Positions 32,856-45,030 of a stretch of 64,000 nt of DNA are shown here, in pieces (position 1 is the first letter of the stretch; every line of letters starts with the position of its first letter). The notes below the pieces were generated by a model. The model ran no database searches. It was not told the origin of the DNA and saw only the letters and a list, made by a program, of their open reading frames with translations. Source of the DNA: Fallopia convolvulus. Taxonomy: Eukaryota; Streptophyta; Magnoliopsida; Caryophyllales; Polygonaceae. The stretch spans positions 36,913,786 through 36,977,785 of the forward strand of contig OZ024724.1 in NCBI GenBank assembly GCA_964016875.1, written 5' to 3'. The translations under genes were made by a program, and so were the position numbers.

Positions 32856-34500
32856 ATGGAGGGAATCCAAACTACGTACAGCCACGTAGGGGACCTGGAC
32901 CATCACGAGGCCAATGAAGAAACAAACAACCAAGGTGACGGAAACGTAGGTGGAACAGGAAACGTAGGTGGAACAAGGAATGTTGATAGAGTCGAGCAAG
33001 GATCTGGGGACACCAATGGCAATCCTGCTACTTCCGAAGGACGAGAAGTGGAAGGAGGCGACGCCGACATCATCACGGAGCTACGATCATCAATGATTGC
33101 TCTCCGAAAGGATCTGGAAGAACAAAAGGAAGCTAATACCAGATTCACCGAGGTATACGAAAAACAAATTGAGACTTTAACCAATGAACGCAACTTGCTT
33201 CGGTCGCAGGTACAATCGGCTCCAACCCGTCCTCGCGGGACAGATGTGGTAGAAGGAATCGCAAGGCGCTTGGACATGGATGATCCAAATCTTGTAACAC
33301 TCGATGCTGTCAGACCCATAACCGGGTATCAGGTAAACGGTAATTCCTTAAGAGCGATACGGGAAGATACCGAGGTTTCCCAATTACGGGAACGCCTCCG
33401 AGCCTTGGAGGACCGAATTACTCAGGTCCCCGGGGCGCCTCAACCAATCACGATGGAGAGGAGAGACGGATACACCGACTCCCCCTTCGTACCTGCCATC
33501 ACGAGGGTAGATATCTCCCGAAAATATCACGTCCCCGACGTGCCTAAATACGAAGGGATGACGGATCCCGATCAACACATAGTCGCATTCAAATAGGCTA
33601 TGAATATTAGCACAGTCCCTTTTGATATGAAAGAAATTGTCATGTGCCGTTGGTTCGGGAACACGTTGTCTGGACCCGCTCTTAATTGGCATTCACATTT
33701 ACCTCTTGGAAGTATCTCATCTTTTGCCGAGTTAATTGACAAATTCAGGGTTAGGTTTGCAAGCAGTCGACACGCCAAAAAACGATCAAGTGATTTGTAC
33801 CGCTTGGTACAAAGATCGGGAGAGTCTCTGAAAGCTTTCCTTAGTCGCTAGAATGAAGAATTGGTGACCATCGAAGGATGTGATGCCGCCACGGCTGTGG
33901 AAGCATTCCGAAAGGGTATATCGATATGTAATCCTGAATTATACCGTGAACTAACTAAATATCCTTGTTCCAATTTTGATGAGGTACAGGTAAAAGCTTT
34001 AGCCCATGTCCGATTGGAAGAGGACGACCTCTTTGCCGAGAAAATAGAGAGCCCACATCGACCCGATCGGAGACAAGGACGGCGAGATACGAGATACGCT
34101 CCATATCCCACGGCACCTCATGCTAAAACCACCATAAATGCTACCATGTTTAGACAAAGTGATAGATACGAGAATCCCCGGCTGCCGCCAAGACTCTCTC
34201 ACTACAATTTTCGCGTAGATGCAACTAAAGTGGTCCGAACTCTCAACACCATGGGGGACACTGTAAAATGGCCCCGAAAGAGTAACGCGTCGGCACAGCA
34301 TAAAGACAAGACCAGATGGTGTGATTTCCATTTCGACCATGGACACCGGATTGACGAGTGTATCGCGTTACGAAAAGAAGTAAGCGAACTACTACGAAGG
34401 GGGCATCTCAGAGAATTAATATCGGAAAAAGCAAAGGAGCAGTTGGACCGTAACAGGGAAAAAGCCACTCCACCACCCCCGCCGAAGCACACTAGAGTAA
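32856..34500 (+). pseudogene. Tat1 gag
   Basis: Starts at ATG 32856 (MEGIQTTYSHVG), with a coiled segment (ELRSSMIALRKDLEEQKEAN, about residues 70-89), the gag core (RWFGNTLSGPALNWHSHLPL; KAFLSR; VEAFRKGIS) and a zinc-binding box CDFHFDHGHRIDEC (about 34320-34360). Two in-frame TAGs (33594-33596 and 33849-33851) interrupt a single continuous phase. Tat2 has CAA (glutamine) at the first site. At the second, Tat2 also has a stop (TAA). Gag packages the element RNA. Confidence 0.88.
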
Positions 34501-35132
34501 TCAACGTCATTACAGGGGGGTCAGAGATCTGTGGTATAACTTACTCCACAGCCAAGCGAATCGCGAGGGACGCCAGGAGAGAATGCCCAAAAACACCGTC
34601 GCAGTCAAGTCTCGCCATGATGCCGATCACCTTCGACGATGTTGAAGAAGAGGAAGTTCATCACGACTGCTTGATAATCTCTCTGACCATAGCTAATTTT
34701 CTTGTTAAAAGGATCCTAGTTGATAATGGAAGCTCTACTAACTTACTTATGTTGGACGCCTTATACAGTTTAGGTTTCGGGATGGACGACATCACCAAGA
34801 AGTCGACAACTTTGGTAGGCTTCAGTGGAGAATCACGCAACACGCTCGGGGAGATATCACTACCTACCATTGCGGGAGGAGTCAACTACCAGGTAAAGTT
34901 CCAAGTACTCGATTGCCCATCGCCTTTTAATGTCATCTTAGGCAGGCCATGGATACACGGGATGAGGGCAATTCCTTCCACCTATCACCAATGTGTGAAG
35001 TTCCCAACACCCTGGGGAATTCAAGAGATTAAGGGGGAACAAAAGTTGGCACGGGAGTGTTATTCCATAACAATGAAGGCAACAACCTCGAAGAGCCCAC
35101 GGCTTGAAACGAGGAAGAAGGTGTCGGATTAG
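34501..35132 (+). pseudogene. Tat1 aspartic protease
   Basis: In phase with gag. The active-site box is ILVDNGSSTNLLMLDALYSL (about 34710-34770), where D-N-G-S-S replaces the usual D-S/T-G. The flap/second half ends VILGRPWIHGMRAIPSTYHQ (about 34930-34990). The frame ends at TAG 35130-35132, after which RT continues in the same phase. Confidence 0.85.
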
Positions 35133-35150
35133 CAATTAAAGGACTGTAGA

Positions 35151-36030
35151 ATGACTACTTGCTACGCGAAGCCGGAGACACCTGAGCTCCAAGAAGTAGC
35201 CCTTGATCCATTAGAGCCATCCAAGAAGATTATAATAGGAGCAGATCTGGAACCAACTCTACGCGAGCAGATAGTAGAATTTCTACGGTCCTACAAAGAT
35301 TGTTTTGCTTGGTCGAACGAGGATATGATAGGCATTGGTGCCACCAGTGAAGCAGAAAAGGCACAAGTTCGCTCCCGAGCGAATCAGGTAATCAATGATG
35401 AGGTAAAGTCCTTACTTGAGTCTGGAAAAATTAGAGAAGTACAATACCCCGATTGGCTTGCGAATGTGGTTGTCGTTAAAAAGAAAAACGGTAAATAGCG
35501 CGTTTGCGTAGATTTTACCGATCTAAACAAAGCATGCCCCAAAGATTCGTTCCCTTTGCCTCACATAGATGCAATGGTGGACGCAACGGCGGGGCATGAA
35601 CTTTTGACCTTCATGGATGCGTTTAGTGGGTACCATCAGATAATGATGCATCCTGACGATCAAGAAAAAATTGCATTCGTAACCAATCAGGGAACCTATT
35701 GTTATAAAGTTATGCCCTTTGGGTTAAGGAATGCAGGTGCTACTTATCAGAGATTGGTTAATAAGATGTTTCAGGATAAGCTGGGGGATACAATGGAAGT
35801 ATACATAGATGACATGTTGGTCAAATCATTAAAGGCGGAGGACCATGTTAACCAATTAAGAGACGCGTTCGAGATTCTGCGGCGCTATAAAATGAAGTTG
35901 AACCCCACCAAGTGCTCTTTTGGAGTAACATCAGGAAAATTCCTCCGTTACATAGTGACACAAAGGGGGATCGAGGCGAGTCCTGAACAGGTCAAAGCCA
36001 TAATGGAGCTGCAATCCCCAAACAGGGCGA
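35151..36030 (+). pseudogene. Tat1 reverse transcriptase
   Basis: Blocks are IREVQYPDWLANVVVVKKKNG, a TAG at 35496-35498 where Tat2 has TGG, then FTDLNKACPKDSFPLPHID, FMDAFSGYHQIMMHP (motif A), YKVMPFGLRNAGATYQR and VYIDDMLVKS (Y-I-D-D motif C, about 35803-35830). The catalytic residues are intact. A frameshift at about 36015-36030 separates it from RNase H. Confidence 0.9.
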
Positions 36031-37191
36031 GTGGATGCGCTAAACCGATTCATATCAAGGTCCTCAGACAGGAACAAACTGTTTTACGACATCCTGAAGA
36101 AAAACAAGTCGTTCGAATGGACGGAAGAACATGAAAAAGCCTTTGGGGAATTGAAAAAGTATCTATCCAATCCGCAGGTGCTATCCAAACCGAAGCCAGG
36201 AGAAAACCTGTATGTGTACCTAGCCGTGACCGAAGTAGCAGTAAGTGCAGTCCTGATCAGAGAGGAGAATGGAGACCAGTTGCCCATCTATTACGTTAGT
36301 AAAACCTTGTTGGACGCAGAAACGAGGTATTCCCCCATGGAAAAATTAGTGTTATCCTTGGTAATGGCTTCTATAAAGTTACGTCCCTATTTTGAAAGTC
36401 ATTCTATAATTGTGAGAACTAATTATTCGATAAAAAGTATCATGTCAAAGCCAGAGTTGTCAGGTAGGCTGACAAGGTGGTTAATTCACTTAAATGGTTA
36501 CGACATCACGTACGAGCCCCGAACAGCAATGAAATCTCAAGTATTGGCAGACTTTGTGGTCGACTTCACTCCTACCACTTCAGAGAGCGAAGACCAAGGC
36601 GTGCTGCAAATAACAGGAAACGGCAAGTGGCTGATGCATACGGATGGAGCGTCAAACCAAATGGGTGTAGGATTAGGGGTAGTCCTGAAGTCACCACAGG
36701 GGGATAGGATAGCCCAAGTTGTTCGATGCACGTTCAAGGCTACTAATAACGAAGTAGAATACGAAGCGCTTATCGCAGGGTTGCTTATCGCCAAAGATCT
36801 GAACGTACAAGAAATCGAGGTAATTTGTGATTCATTGCTTATTGTAAATCAAGTTACAAACTCATATGTTGCCAGGGACTCAAATATGAAGGCGTACTTA
36901 GAAAAGGTTCAAGAAGTCATAAGGCACTTTAAACTGTTCGAGATAAGGCAGGTTCCAAGAGATGCCAACACACAAGCAGACGCTTTAGCCAACCTGGGAT
37001 CCGTAATCGACCCAAGAGAGTACGACAAGATACCTTTCGTATATCTTGACGCGCCATCCATAACCAAAGAAGCAGACATGCTAGAAGTTCGGAGTTCCGA
37101 TGAAGACAGATCATGGGTAACCCCTTACTTAAAATGGTTACAAGACGGAGTGTTACCAGAAGACAAGGAAGAAGCTCAACGACTTAAGTAA
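36031..37191 (+). pseudogene. Tat1 RNase H
   Basis: After the connection region (FYDILKKNKSFEWTEEHEKAF) comes a first RNase H-like block, then the archaeal-type RNase H found in Tat elements. The latter has LMHTDGASNQMGVGLG (Asp), NNEVEYEALIAGL (Glu), VICDSLLIVNQV (Asp) and RDANTQADALANL (Asp). All four acidic positions are present. Having two RNase H-like domains is a known Tat-lineage trait. A one-base loss near 37190 ends the frame. Confidence 0.88.
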
Positions 37192-38348
37192 AAGCTTCTA
37201 CTTTTGCGGCTAAGGATAACATTTTGTTTAAGTGGATGTCGTCAGGGTTACACGCACGATGCATAAAGGAGGAAGAAGTACAGAAGGTGTTACGAGATAT
37301 ACATGATGGGGAATGCGGAAACCACACAGGGGGTCGCAACTTGGCGAAGAAAGCAAGCAGGATGGGTTACTATTGGCCAACCATGAACAAAGACGCAGTG
37401 GAATTTGCTCGCAAATGTGACGCGTACCAGCGTCATGGACCTATACCACATCAACCATCTGAGTTGTTACATCCCATAACATCTCCTTGGCCATTTATGA
37501 AATGGGGGATGGATATTGTGGGAAAACTAACTCCAGCCTTGGGGCAACGTGTTTACATTCTAGCAATGACTGACTACTTCTCCAAGTGGATTGAAGCCGA
37601 AGCCTTCAAGGAAGTTAAAGACACCCAAGTTATTTCCTTCATAAAGAGAAATATCCTGAGCAGATTTGGAATACCATCCATCATAGTCTGCGACAACGGG
37701 TCCCAATGCATCAGTGACAAGACGAGATCATTTTGCCATCAGTACAACATATAGTTAGTGATGTCGACGCCTCGTTACCCACAGGCCAACGGGCAAGCAG
37801 AAGCAAGTAACAAGGTGATTATTAACAACTTGAAAAAGCGGCTCAAAGAAGCAAAAGGGAAATGGGCAGATGAATTACCCCTTATCTTATGGTCAGATCG
37901 AACAACCCCCAAGACAGCAACGGGTCATACACCTTTTTCCTTGGTCTATGGATGTGAAGCCGTACTACCAGTAGAAGTAACTTTGCCTACAGTCCGGTAC
38001 GGACTTACCACTGAGGAGTCAAACATGTCCAACCTGTTACATCATTTGGATACGATCGACGAGTTACGAGACGAGGCTTCAATTTGAATGGCGTCATACA
38101 GGCAAGGAGTAGCTCGAAGTTACAAAAAACGCGTTAATGCTAAGGTGTTCCAAGTGGGAGACTGGGTGCTAAGAAAAGCCTTCCAGAATACGCAAGAGTT
38201 AAATGCTGGAAAATTAGGAGCAAATTGGGAAGGACCATACCAAATTATGAAGATAATAGGACAAGGAGCCTATGAATTAATGACGCAAGAAGGAAAAGCG
38301 GTCCCGAGAAGTTGGAATGCAATGAACTTAAAGTTGTATCACTTTTGA
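37192..38348 (+). pseudogene. Tat1 integrase
   Basis: The zinc region reads HDGECGNHTGG and KCDAYQRHG. The second cysteine of the usual C-D-A-C box (intact in Tat2 as CDACKRHG) is tyrosine here. The core has MDIVGKLTPALGQ (Asp), IVCDNGSQC (Asp) and NGQAEASNK (Glu). The C-terminus has VGDWVLRKAF and ENWEGPY-like GANWEGPYQIMKI and ends KLYHF at 38346-38348. In-frame stops are TAG 37752-37754 (Tat2 has CAG) and TGA 38085-38087 (Tat2 has CGT). Confidence 0.88.
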
Positions 38349-39006
38349 AACACAACGAGTTCTAATAAGGTAATTTGCATTAAAATTCTCCTTTTATGTT
38401 ATTATATCTTCATACATACACAAGAACAGCGATATCAACAATATCGGAGAAAACTAACAAGGGACGCCTTGTGACGTTACAAGCCAAAACATGGGCCCTC
38501 GCCTTATGATCAGGCAACGCTGTGCACACTACGACTAGTCAAAAGATGCAAGAGACGAGAACAAGTAACGAGTATTCTAGAGCAAGTGGAATTTTCATTT
38601 GTAATACGATTCATGAAGTTGTTACAGAGAAATTTACATTCAGACACATACAACATTCTCTCTCTCCGCATCTAACATAAAAAGCGCTATATAAACAAAG
38701 AATCTATCACGAAAATTACAAATACATGTAACAAACAAGCCGACTTCACTACGAACGTGTTGATCCTTCTTCTTCGATGACAAACCTGCTTACCTGCAAA
38801 AAATCAAACGCAGATCCAAGACAATGACAACAAATAAAGTATTATCAAAATAAAACCCCAATAAGCTAACACGGGGCATAAAACTTGTCCACAAAAGGGC
38901 CCTAGAACAAAGCGGTCATACAAGATGAGAGTTTAAAAAAGAAACCCATTACGCTGGGGGTAAAACATTATCCGAAATTCACAAAAAAAACAAGGATAAG
39001 AGAGGA
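38349..39006. other. Tat1 spacer between pol and antisense gene
   Basis: Non-coding. The 38459-38520 part is conserved in Tat2 (23200-23280, inverted) and Tat3 (55172-55205). Confidence 0.6.
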
Positions 39007-40748
39007 TCATTCTTTAGGCTGGTTGTCTCTTTCCACCTGGGTAACCACTTTGGCAACAGAGGCAATATCATCAATGACCGAAGACTTTTTAGCCGCTATC
39101 ACCTCGTCAGAAAACAGGCTTTCAAACAACTCCCTTTCCTTCACAGCATCCCACGAAGTGTGCCTTCCCGCCGCAAACACCTCCATCATTTCCACTCGAG
39201 CTTGGCAAGACCAGTAGTCAGCAGTATCTTCAATTTCTTTAGCCAAAGCAGCTTCTTTAGCGGAAGAGGTCATGAACTTTTCTTCCCATTCTTTGGACTC
39301 CTTGGAAACCCTCTCAAGATTGTTCATCAGGTCATGAACCTTCTTATCCAAAGCGGTCTTCTCGTGTCCTAAGATGCTGCTTCTGTCCTTCTCAAGCTGA
39401 AGACTGATCTTGCTCTGGGCCAATTGATTAGGGAGGTCCTTGAAAGATTCAAAGGCAGAAAGAGAGAGTTGCAAGCCCTGCACAAAGAAAAGAAGAAGTT
39501 AGGTAACGAGTAAGAAACGAAGTAAGGAGTGACAAAGAAAACATACCTGCCATTGTGCCGCCAGAATTTCGCCAAAAAATTCCGGAAAAGATGTTCGATC
39601 CTCCTTACTGCGAGAACTTCCCACATGGAGAGGTGCCAAGGAACTCAGGCACTTTTCAGCAGCCATATCAAGGGACATCATCGTCTTTGGGAGATCAGAA
39701 AGGGTTGAACATGCTTTTTTCTTAGGAGAAGAAACTCGAACCTCAGAAGGCTTTTTAGGGTCCGAGACCGTCAGCACTGTATCTGTCGTAGAAGCTGACT
39801 CAGCCTTCCTCTTCCTTCGAGCTTCAACTCGTTCCATGGTAGTCAGCGCGGTGGTAGAACGGGTAGTCCTTGAACCTGGCATCACAAAAAAAAAGAAAGG
39901 GGGGGCAAGATTTTTTAGAAAAGAGAAGAAAGATTTACTAAGGGAAAGAGAAAAAGACTTACTTGACATCTCAATCTCTTCGGATTCGGCAGAACACGCC
40001 TTTACCAGATCAGGGTAAGATCGTTCTTCCAACGAGAGAGCTTCGATGTGATTAATGACCTGGTACGACACCGTGCGGGGATGAGGAGTAGCAAGATGTT
40101 CTGCAACAGAAAATGCTTGGAGGTCAGATCTGAAAAGAAGCCGGGAAGCTCAAAAGACAAAACACTACCTGTTGGTTGCCAACGACTTCTCATGAAAGAC
40201 GTATCAATACCTAAGGAAGACAGCCTCACAAAGAAAAATTTATCGGCCCAGCCCCGATCGGATTTGGATATATTGAAGACTAAATCAGATTTATTGGTAA
40301 AAGTTTTCAAAGTTATACGACCCGGACCACCTTTGGAAAGACGGTAATTCAGGAAAAAATCAACAGCTTTGAAAGGGAGGCCATGAGAAGAACACAGTTG
40401 GTCAACGGAAAGAAGAAGTCTCCAAACCTGTGGAAGTAACTGCCCCGGACAAACATTGAGGGTAGAAAGGAAGTCGATGACCAAAGGAGAAAATGGAAAA
40501 CGATGGCCAATACGAAAGGGGTACTCGTACAAGCACACCCAATCGCCGGCATAGAAATCTGCGTGAATACCAGGGGGAGGCAAAAACACCTCTGCATGCG
40601 ACGGAAAACCCACAGAAAGAGCAAAGATTTGGGGGTCTTCAGAAGTGCTATTTCTCCGGTGGTAGGGGATGAGAAAACCGGAAGATGTCAGGGAAGGAGG
40701 AAAGGTGGGTTCAAGGCAGTAGAGGGAAGGAGATTCCGAGGAAGCCAT
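39007..40748 (-). CDS. Tat1 antisense gene, four exons, open for 505 codons
   Basis: Proposed exons on the minus strand are 40748-40169, 40100-39963, 39875-39547 and 39477-39007. Introns have GTAGTG, GTAAGT and GTATGT donors and CAG acceptors. Exon lengths sum to 1518 bp with phases that join cleanly and no internal stop. The N-terminal domain (DWVCLYEYPFRIGHRF, SKGGPGRITL, SKSDRGW) resembles the family called putative gypsy-type transposon protein (PF04195, from memory). A basic stretch (ERVEARRKRK) could act in nuclear import, and exon 4 is coiled coil. Additional antisense ORFs are known in Tat elements; their function is unknown. The TATA-like TTATTTAAA at 40862-40854 is a candidate promoter. 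Confidence 0.8.
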
Positions 40749-40967
40749 AATTGGGAAGAAGAGAAGGTTGAAGACGAAGATACAGAAGAAGGGAAGAACG
40801 TACCTGGACACCGAGAAGCACAATTGAGGTCTTTGAGAGATATCATAACCGCTTTAAATAAGGGTTGATTGGACGTGATCTGAGTTGCTACAACTTCCAA
40901 GACACTAAATCAAAAACCCTAGGAAAAGTGGAGGCGGGAATTTTCCCGGGTTTTTTGATGGGGGTAT

Positions 40968-41492
40968 TGTTGGGCCCTCCGCAATTCGGCCCAAGAGGGA
41001 AGTCATTCAGCCCAATTTCGGCAGTCTGACCGAACCGTTAAAGAAGGGAGATGATGGAGTAATCAAAGGGGGGCGAGAATTTCGGACTTCATGGTCAAAC
41101 GGCAACGGCTAAGCCATTAACGACGGGGGCGAGATTTCCGGGATATGTTAGACGCTCTGCAAACGGTCAGAAGAGAAGAAACGGGTATAAAACCAAGTTG
41201 AGGCGAAAGGGAGGGGACACGGATGACTGACTACTGAAACTCCCTCTACAACAGAATCTCATCTTTCATTTTCGCCATTTCACTTCCAATCGAGTGTTCT
41301 TGAATATTTTGGAGATAGCTTATCACGATCACGATCGCAATATACGAATATTAATTTGCTCATAATCTGTTTTACATCTTTTGTTTGATCCTACATCTTG
41401 CCCATAGTTCATAACGCGTTACTTTTATTTCTTGGTTAGGCTTTCCCTATTTTCAGCAGGTAACGTGTTAGTACGATTATCCTGCCAAAACA
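40968..41492 (+). repeat. Tat1 3' LTR
   Basis: Starts TGTTGGGCCCTCC and ends CCAAAACA. It is preceded by a purine-rich tract ending GATGGGGGTAT (40957-40967), the likely polypurine tract. Confidence 0.9.
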
Positions 41493-43489
41493 GCTACTTA
41501 AATAAAAATTATTCGCATGATCAAGATCATTTCTACTTGTCATGATTAATTTATTTTAAAGTTATAGTTCAGTCTAGAATGAACATGCATGTATATATTA
41601 CTTCATACAAACTCTTTTTATTTCCACATGCATCACTCATTATGTTATTTAAATAACTTGTGCTTGTGAAAAATCCCAATATCAAGAAGGTTATAACAAT
41701 TTTATTTCAACATTTTAATAAGCTTAAGTTACATGCAAGAATAGATTAACCTTTAAAACTTTATAAAATTCACATGCAACACCTATTTAATTTACTAAAA
41801 GAGATAATACCTTTATAAGTCTACTTTTAAATTAGAAAGGTCGCAAATATATTATCAAATTATCATTTTAAGTCTAAGTTAACGTGCAAAGGTGAATAAA
41901 TTCACATAAAACCTTCTTAGAAAAATCCTATGTACTTTTATCCCTTTTTTTTAAATAAATATTATTCTCATGGATGGTATTATTTCTATAGATTAATTAA
42001 ATTAAAGCCAAAATTGTAATAAGTTAAATTGACATGCAAGAGTGGTTTAGTCCAAATAAAGTCTTTTAAATCCACAAGCAAATACCTATTTAATTAATAA
42101 AATATTATATAATGTGAAAATTATTTTATAAAAAGATATTAACTAAAATATGAGTCGGGAAATTATACCAAGCGATAACGAGACGGAAATGGGAATGCAA
42201 AACGAGGTGGGTCGGCCCACACCTCTTTTCCTTCTTTCCAAGCGAAAAAAAAAACAGCACAACAAGCCATCTTCCCGGTGAATTGCGTCGTCAAGGGGTG
42301 GCCACTGGTGGCTATTCAAGCGACACTCGTTAGTTGGACACCCCCTCTACCAACTGTCGGCCCTGGCTCGGGTTATGGTGGCCTGACGACGGCATACGGT
42401 GGTTTGGAAAAATGTTCGCGGCTAGCCCGTTCTCCTAGAGTCGGTGCATGTTGGTTGTCGAGTGATGTTCAAGCGGTCCTAGAGGTGGCACCACTAATGG
42501 AAGTGGAAAAAAGGCGTACGAGCTTGGAGAAAATCTCGTCACCAGCCTGGAAAACCCGAAACTACACATAGTCGACTGGTTTGGATGCATTTTTGGCTCG
42601 ATTTTTGTGGTGTTTGTGCCCAATTGATTGAGGGGTCTGTAGGCAATTCCTTCATCTACATTTAGGGACTTGAATCACAAAATTTGGTGGAGAAACGAGC
42701 TTGGAATTGTTCTTTGAAAAATCATGCAAAGTTGGGGGTTTCTTGAATGAATTTTTGGAAAAATCAAATTTGGGAAAATAATTCAAATCTGGGATTTTGA
42801 GGCTTGAGATGGACGAAAATGAGAGGAGAAGAAGTGGTTTATTTGCTCTTCCTCCTTGCCCAGGCACTCTTTAAATAGTGGAGGAAGAATTTTGCTTGGA
42901 AGAGAAAAGGAAAGCCATTGATGGAAGGGGGACGTGGTGTGTGTCTTTTAAGAGTGATCAAGAGGCCTTTAAATAGGCAAAGACATGGTGGGAGATCAAG
43001 TGATAATGATCCAAATATGTTCTTGGCATGGGATTGGGGAGCAGGGATTGCAAGAATATAATTCTATGCACAAAATCCGTTCTAAGGTCCCCATATGATT
43101 ATTTTATAACACTTCTAATGTATTATTATTCTAAGAATAGAATTTGGGTGAAAAAGAATGTTATAAATTAATCTATTTACAAAATAATTAAATAATTAAG
43201 AGAATAGAATTACTTCATTTAACGGAATTAGCGGCTATTACACATAACGTAACGAGATTTATTAAACGGGTCATCGGAACTTGTCCGGAAAATTCTAAAA
43301 ATTATCCGAGCGATATTATAATTTACGTGCACTAAGAAAATCATTTTACATGATTACTTTTTGTCACTTTTAAATTCTTAGACATGAGTTCCTAGCTTAC
43401 GGTCAAAACGGGTAACGACTTTGCTAAACGGGTCTAAGAAAGTCATCTAGAAAAAATTCAAATTTATCCTAAAAATCACGGATATTACA
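41493..43489. repeat. Right part of the long LTR-like sequence split by Tat1
   Basis: AT-rich non-coding DNA continuing the 30393-32312 sequence, with a less AT-rich stretch at about 42280-42560. It may end at GGATATTACA (43489). A second candidate end is GAGTATTACA at 43653. No gene seen. Confidence 0.45.
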
Positions 43490-44959
43490 TTTTTGGAGAT
43501 AGCATCGGATGGATAAATACAAGATAAGATTAAACCTTTTTATTTGGAAAAATAATGACTAAATATTGATATTTGTATTTATTCCCAACCCGAGATTACT
43601 TGTGTTTTAAAAAATGAACCCCTACGGAAAAACATAAGAAACCGAGTATTACATCGCAAAGGACGACGAAGGAATGTTAAATGTCTTTTTGGCAAACTTG
43701 ACGATTATTCGAACTGATTTCGAACGAAATGATGTCGATACACGAAAAAGAAGAACAATCATAGATGAAATTGAATCATTTGCGGGAATTTTAGAACTAG
43801 AGACCCTCAAACTTGAGTTCTTCCATAAAACTTTTATCCTCCATAGAAATCTTTCTCATTTTCAAACATTAAAGGTCTTCAAATCATATTATAATTTTTC
43901 TGTTTGTGAGAAAAGATCTTCAAATCATATTATAATTTTTCTATTGGTGAGAATAGATCTTCTCCGAACCCCATCGTGGATGAATGCTTATCTCTGATCT
44001 ATTGTCTGTTTGTTGGGGACGGCCTGCACTTGCCTCGCCAGTTGATGGTGGTGGCTTTTCCGTCGCCGACAGCCTTGTGCCCATTTCTTTGGTTTGTTGC
44101 CGTTTTCGAGTTTATTGCTCATTTGTGTGAAGCAATCGTTGCTATACGATTCTCGAATGTTGACGTCGATTGGTTTCTCGAGTGGATCCATTCTTCCCAT
44201 TTATACTACCTCTCTCATTTTGTCATCGATCCCGGACATTCTTCGTCATAGACTCAATGCTTGCTTGTGCTTGATGCTGAAGTGGCTTTTCCCTAGCCTT
44301 TCTTTCTTGGAGAACTTTTTGTGGTGTTTTGTTTGTCTACGTGGCCTTTGGTGTTGGTTTTTGGTTTACTTGTGTCTTGGACTTTGACCCATTTTTTTGG
44401 GCCTTCCTTGCTTTTTTTATTGTTTTGTTTTTTTGCCTTAGGTTTTATCCCGAACATGGTTTGTACAACTCTGAGATTTGGTTCTAGGATTGAGTGTGTG
44501 ATTCATTTGTGATTGGTGAGGTCGCTTGAGCGTTTCCGAGGCTGCTGAAGATCCTTTATTTCGGTGGAGACAACGTTAGTAGTCCACTTCATCTTACCTG
44601 ATTTGTCCGTTTTTTACCCAAATGCTAAAGGTGTTGCTCTTTATCCCCTCACATTCCCCACTACCCTACTCGTTCTAGTTTATTTCCCTTCGCTAGTTGT
44701 ACTTTACATGTTTTTTGTTTGTTTCTGTCTGGGCTAGTCGGTTTTCCAACTGCCTTTTACTTGGCCTCTCGGTTATTCCAGGTCTGTCTAGTAAACCCAA
44801 TTTTTACTTTCTCAAAAATAATTGCAGGAAAATCCATTTCGAAAGAGATTAATGCTAGACCCCCCCCTTCCATTTAGAAAAATAAAGGGAGTTGAACTGC
44901 AAAGAGATTGAGAGGTGGAAAGGAAAAATCCATGGAAGAGCAATAAAAAAACTTCAAAA
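43490..44959. other. Unassigned DNA, possible LINE-B 5' region
   Basis: No supported gene. 43876-43957 is a 41-bp tandem duplication. 44000-44800 is T-rich on the plus strand and may be the LINE-B leader or decayed ORF1. Confidence 0.4.
43876..43957. repeat. Tandem duplication of 41 bp
   Basis: TCTTCAAATCATATTATAAT starts copies at 43876 and 43917, with three or four differences between units. Confidence 0.75.
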
Positions 44960-45030
44960 ATCGGAAGAGAAAATGCAAAAAATGCAGCCTTTATGTTGGG
45001 CATGATAGCAGAAACTGTGACAACGTTAGG
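44960..45030 (+). pseudogene. LINE-B ORF1 zinc knuckle remnant
   Basis: One frame reads KRKCKKCSLYVGHDSRNC, a near CX2CX4HX4C knuckle with one extra residue. Plant LINE ORF1 proteins end in such a nucleic-acid-binding motif. MULE transposases have similar ones, so the assignment to this LINE rests on position. Confidence 0.45.

Larger units (their letters stand above)
32313..41492 (+). mobile_element. Tat1, Tat-lineage Ty3/gypsy element with intact antisense gene
   Basis: LTRs of 526 and 525 bp (32313-32838, 40968-41492) differ by eye at about 13 sites (about 97.5% identical). Gag-pol lies on the plus strand (32856-38348) and a spliced gene on the minus strand (40748-39007) between pol and the 3' LTR. 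This layout is known for Tat-type plant elements. Target flanks CTTAC and GCTAC match at 3 of 5 bases. Gag-pol carries six in-frame stops and two frameshifts. The primer binding site is missing. Confidence 0.92.

Noticed and set aside
42278..42571. 97-codon plus-strand frame in the long LTR-like sequence
   Set aside because: Low-complexity composition, no known domain, within non-coding LTR-type DNA.
43490..43653. Alternative right end of the long LTR at GAGTATTACA (43653)
   Set aside because: Its flank TCGCA does not match the left flank TTTAT, while the 43489 end gives a one-mismatch flank. Neither is proven.
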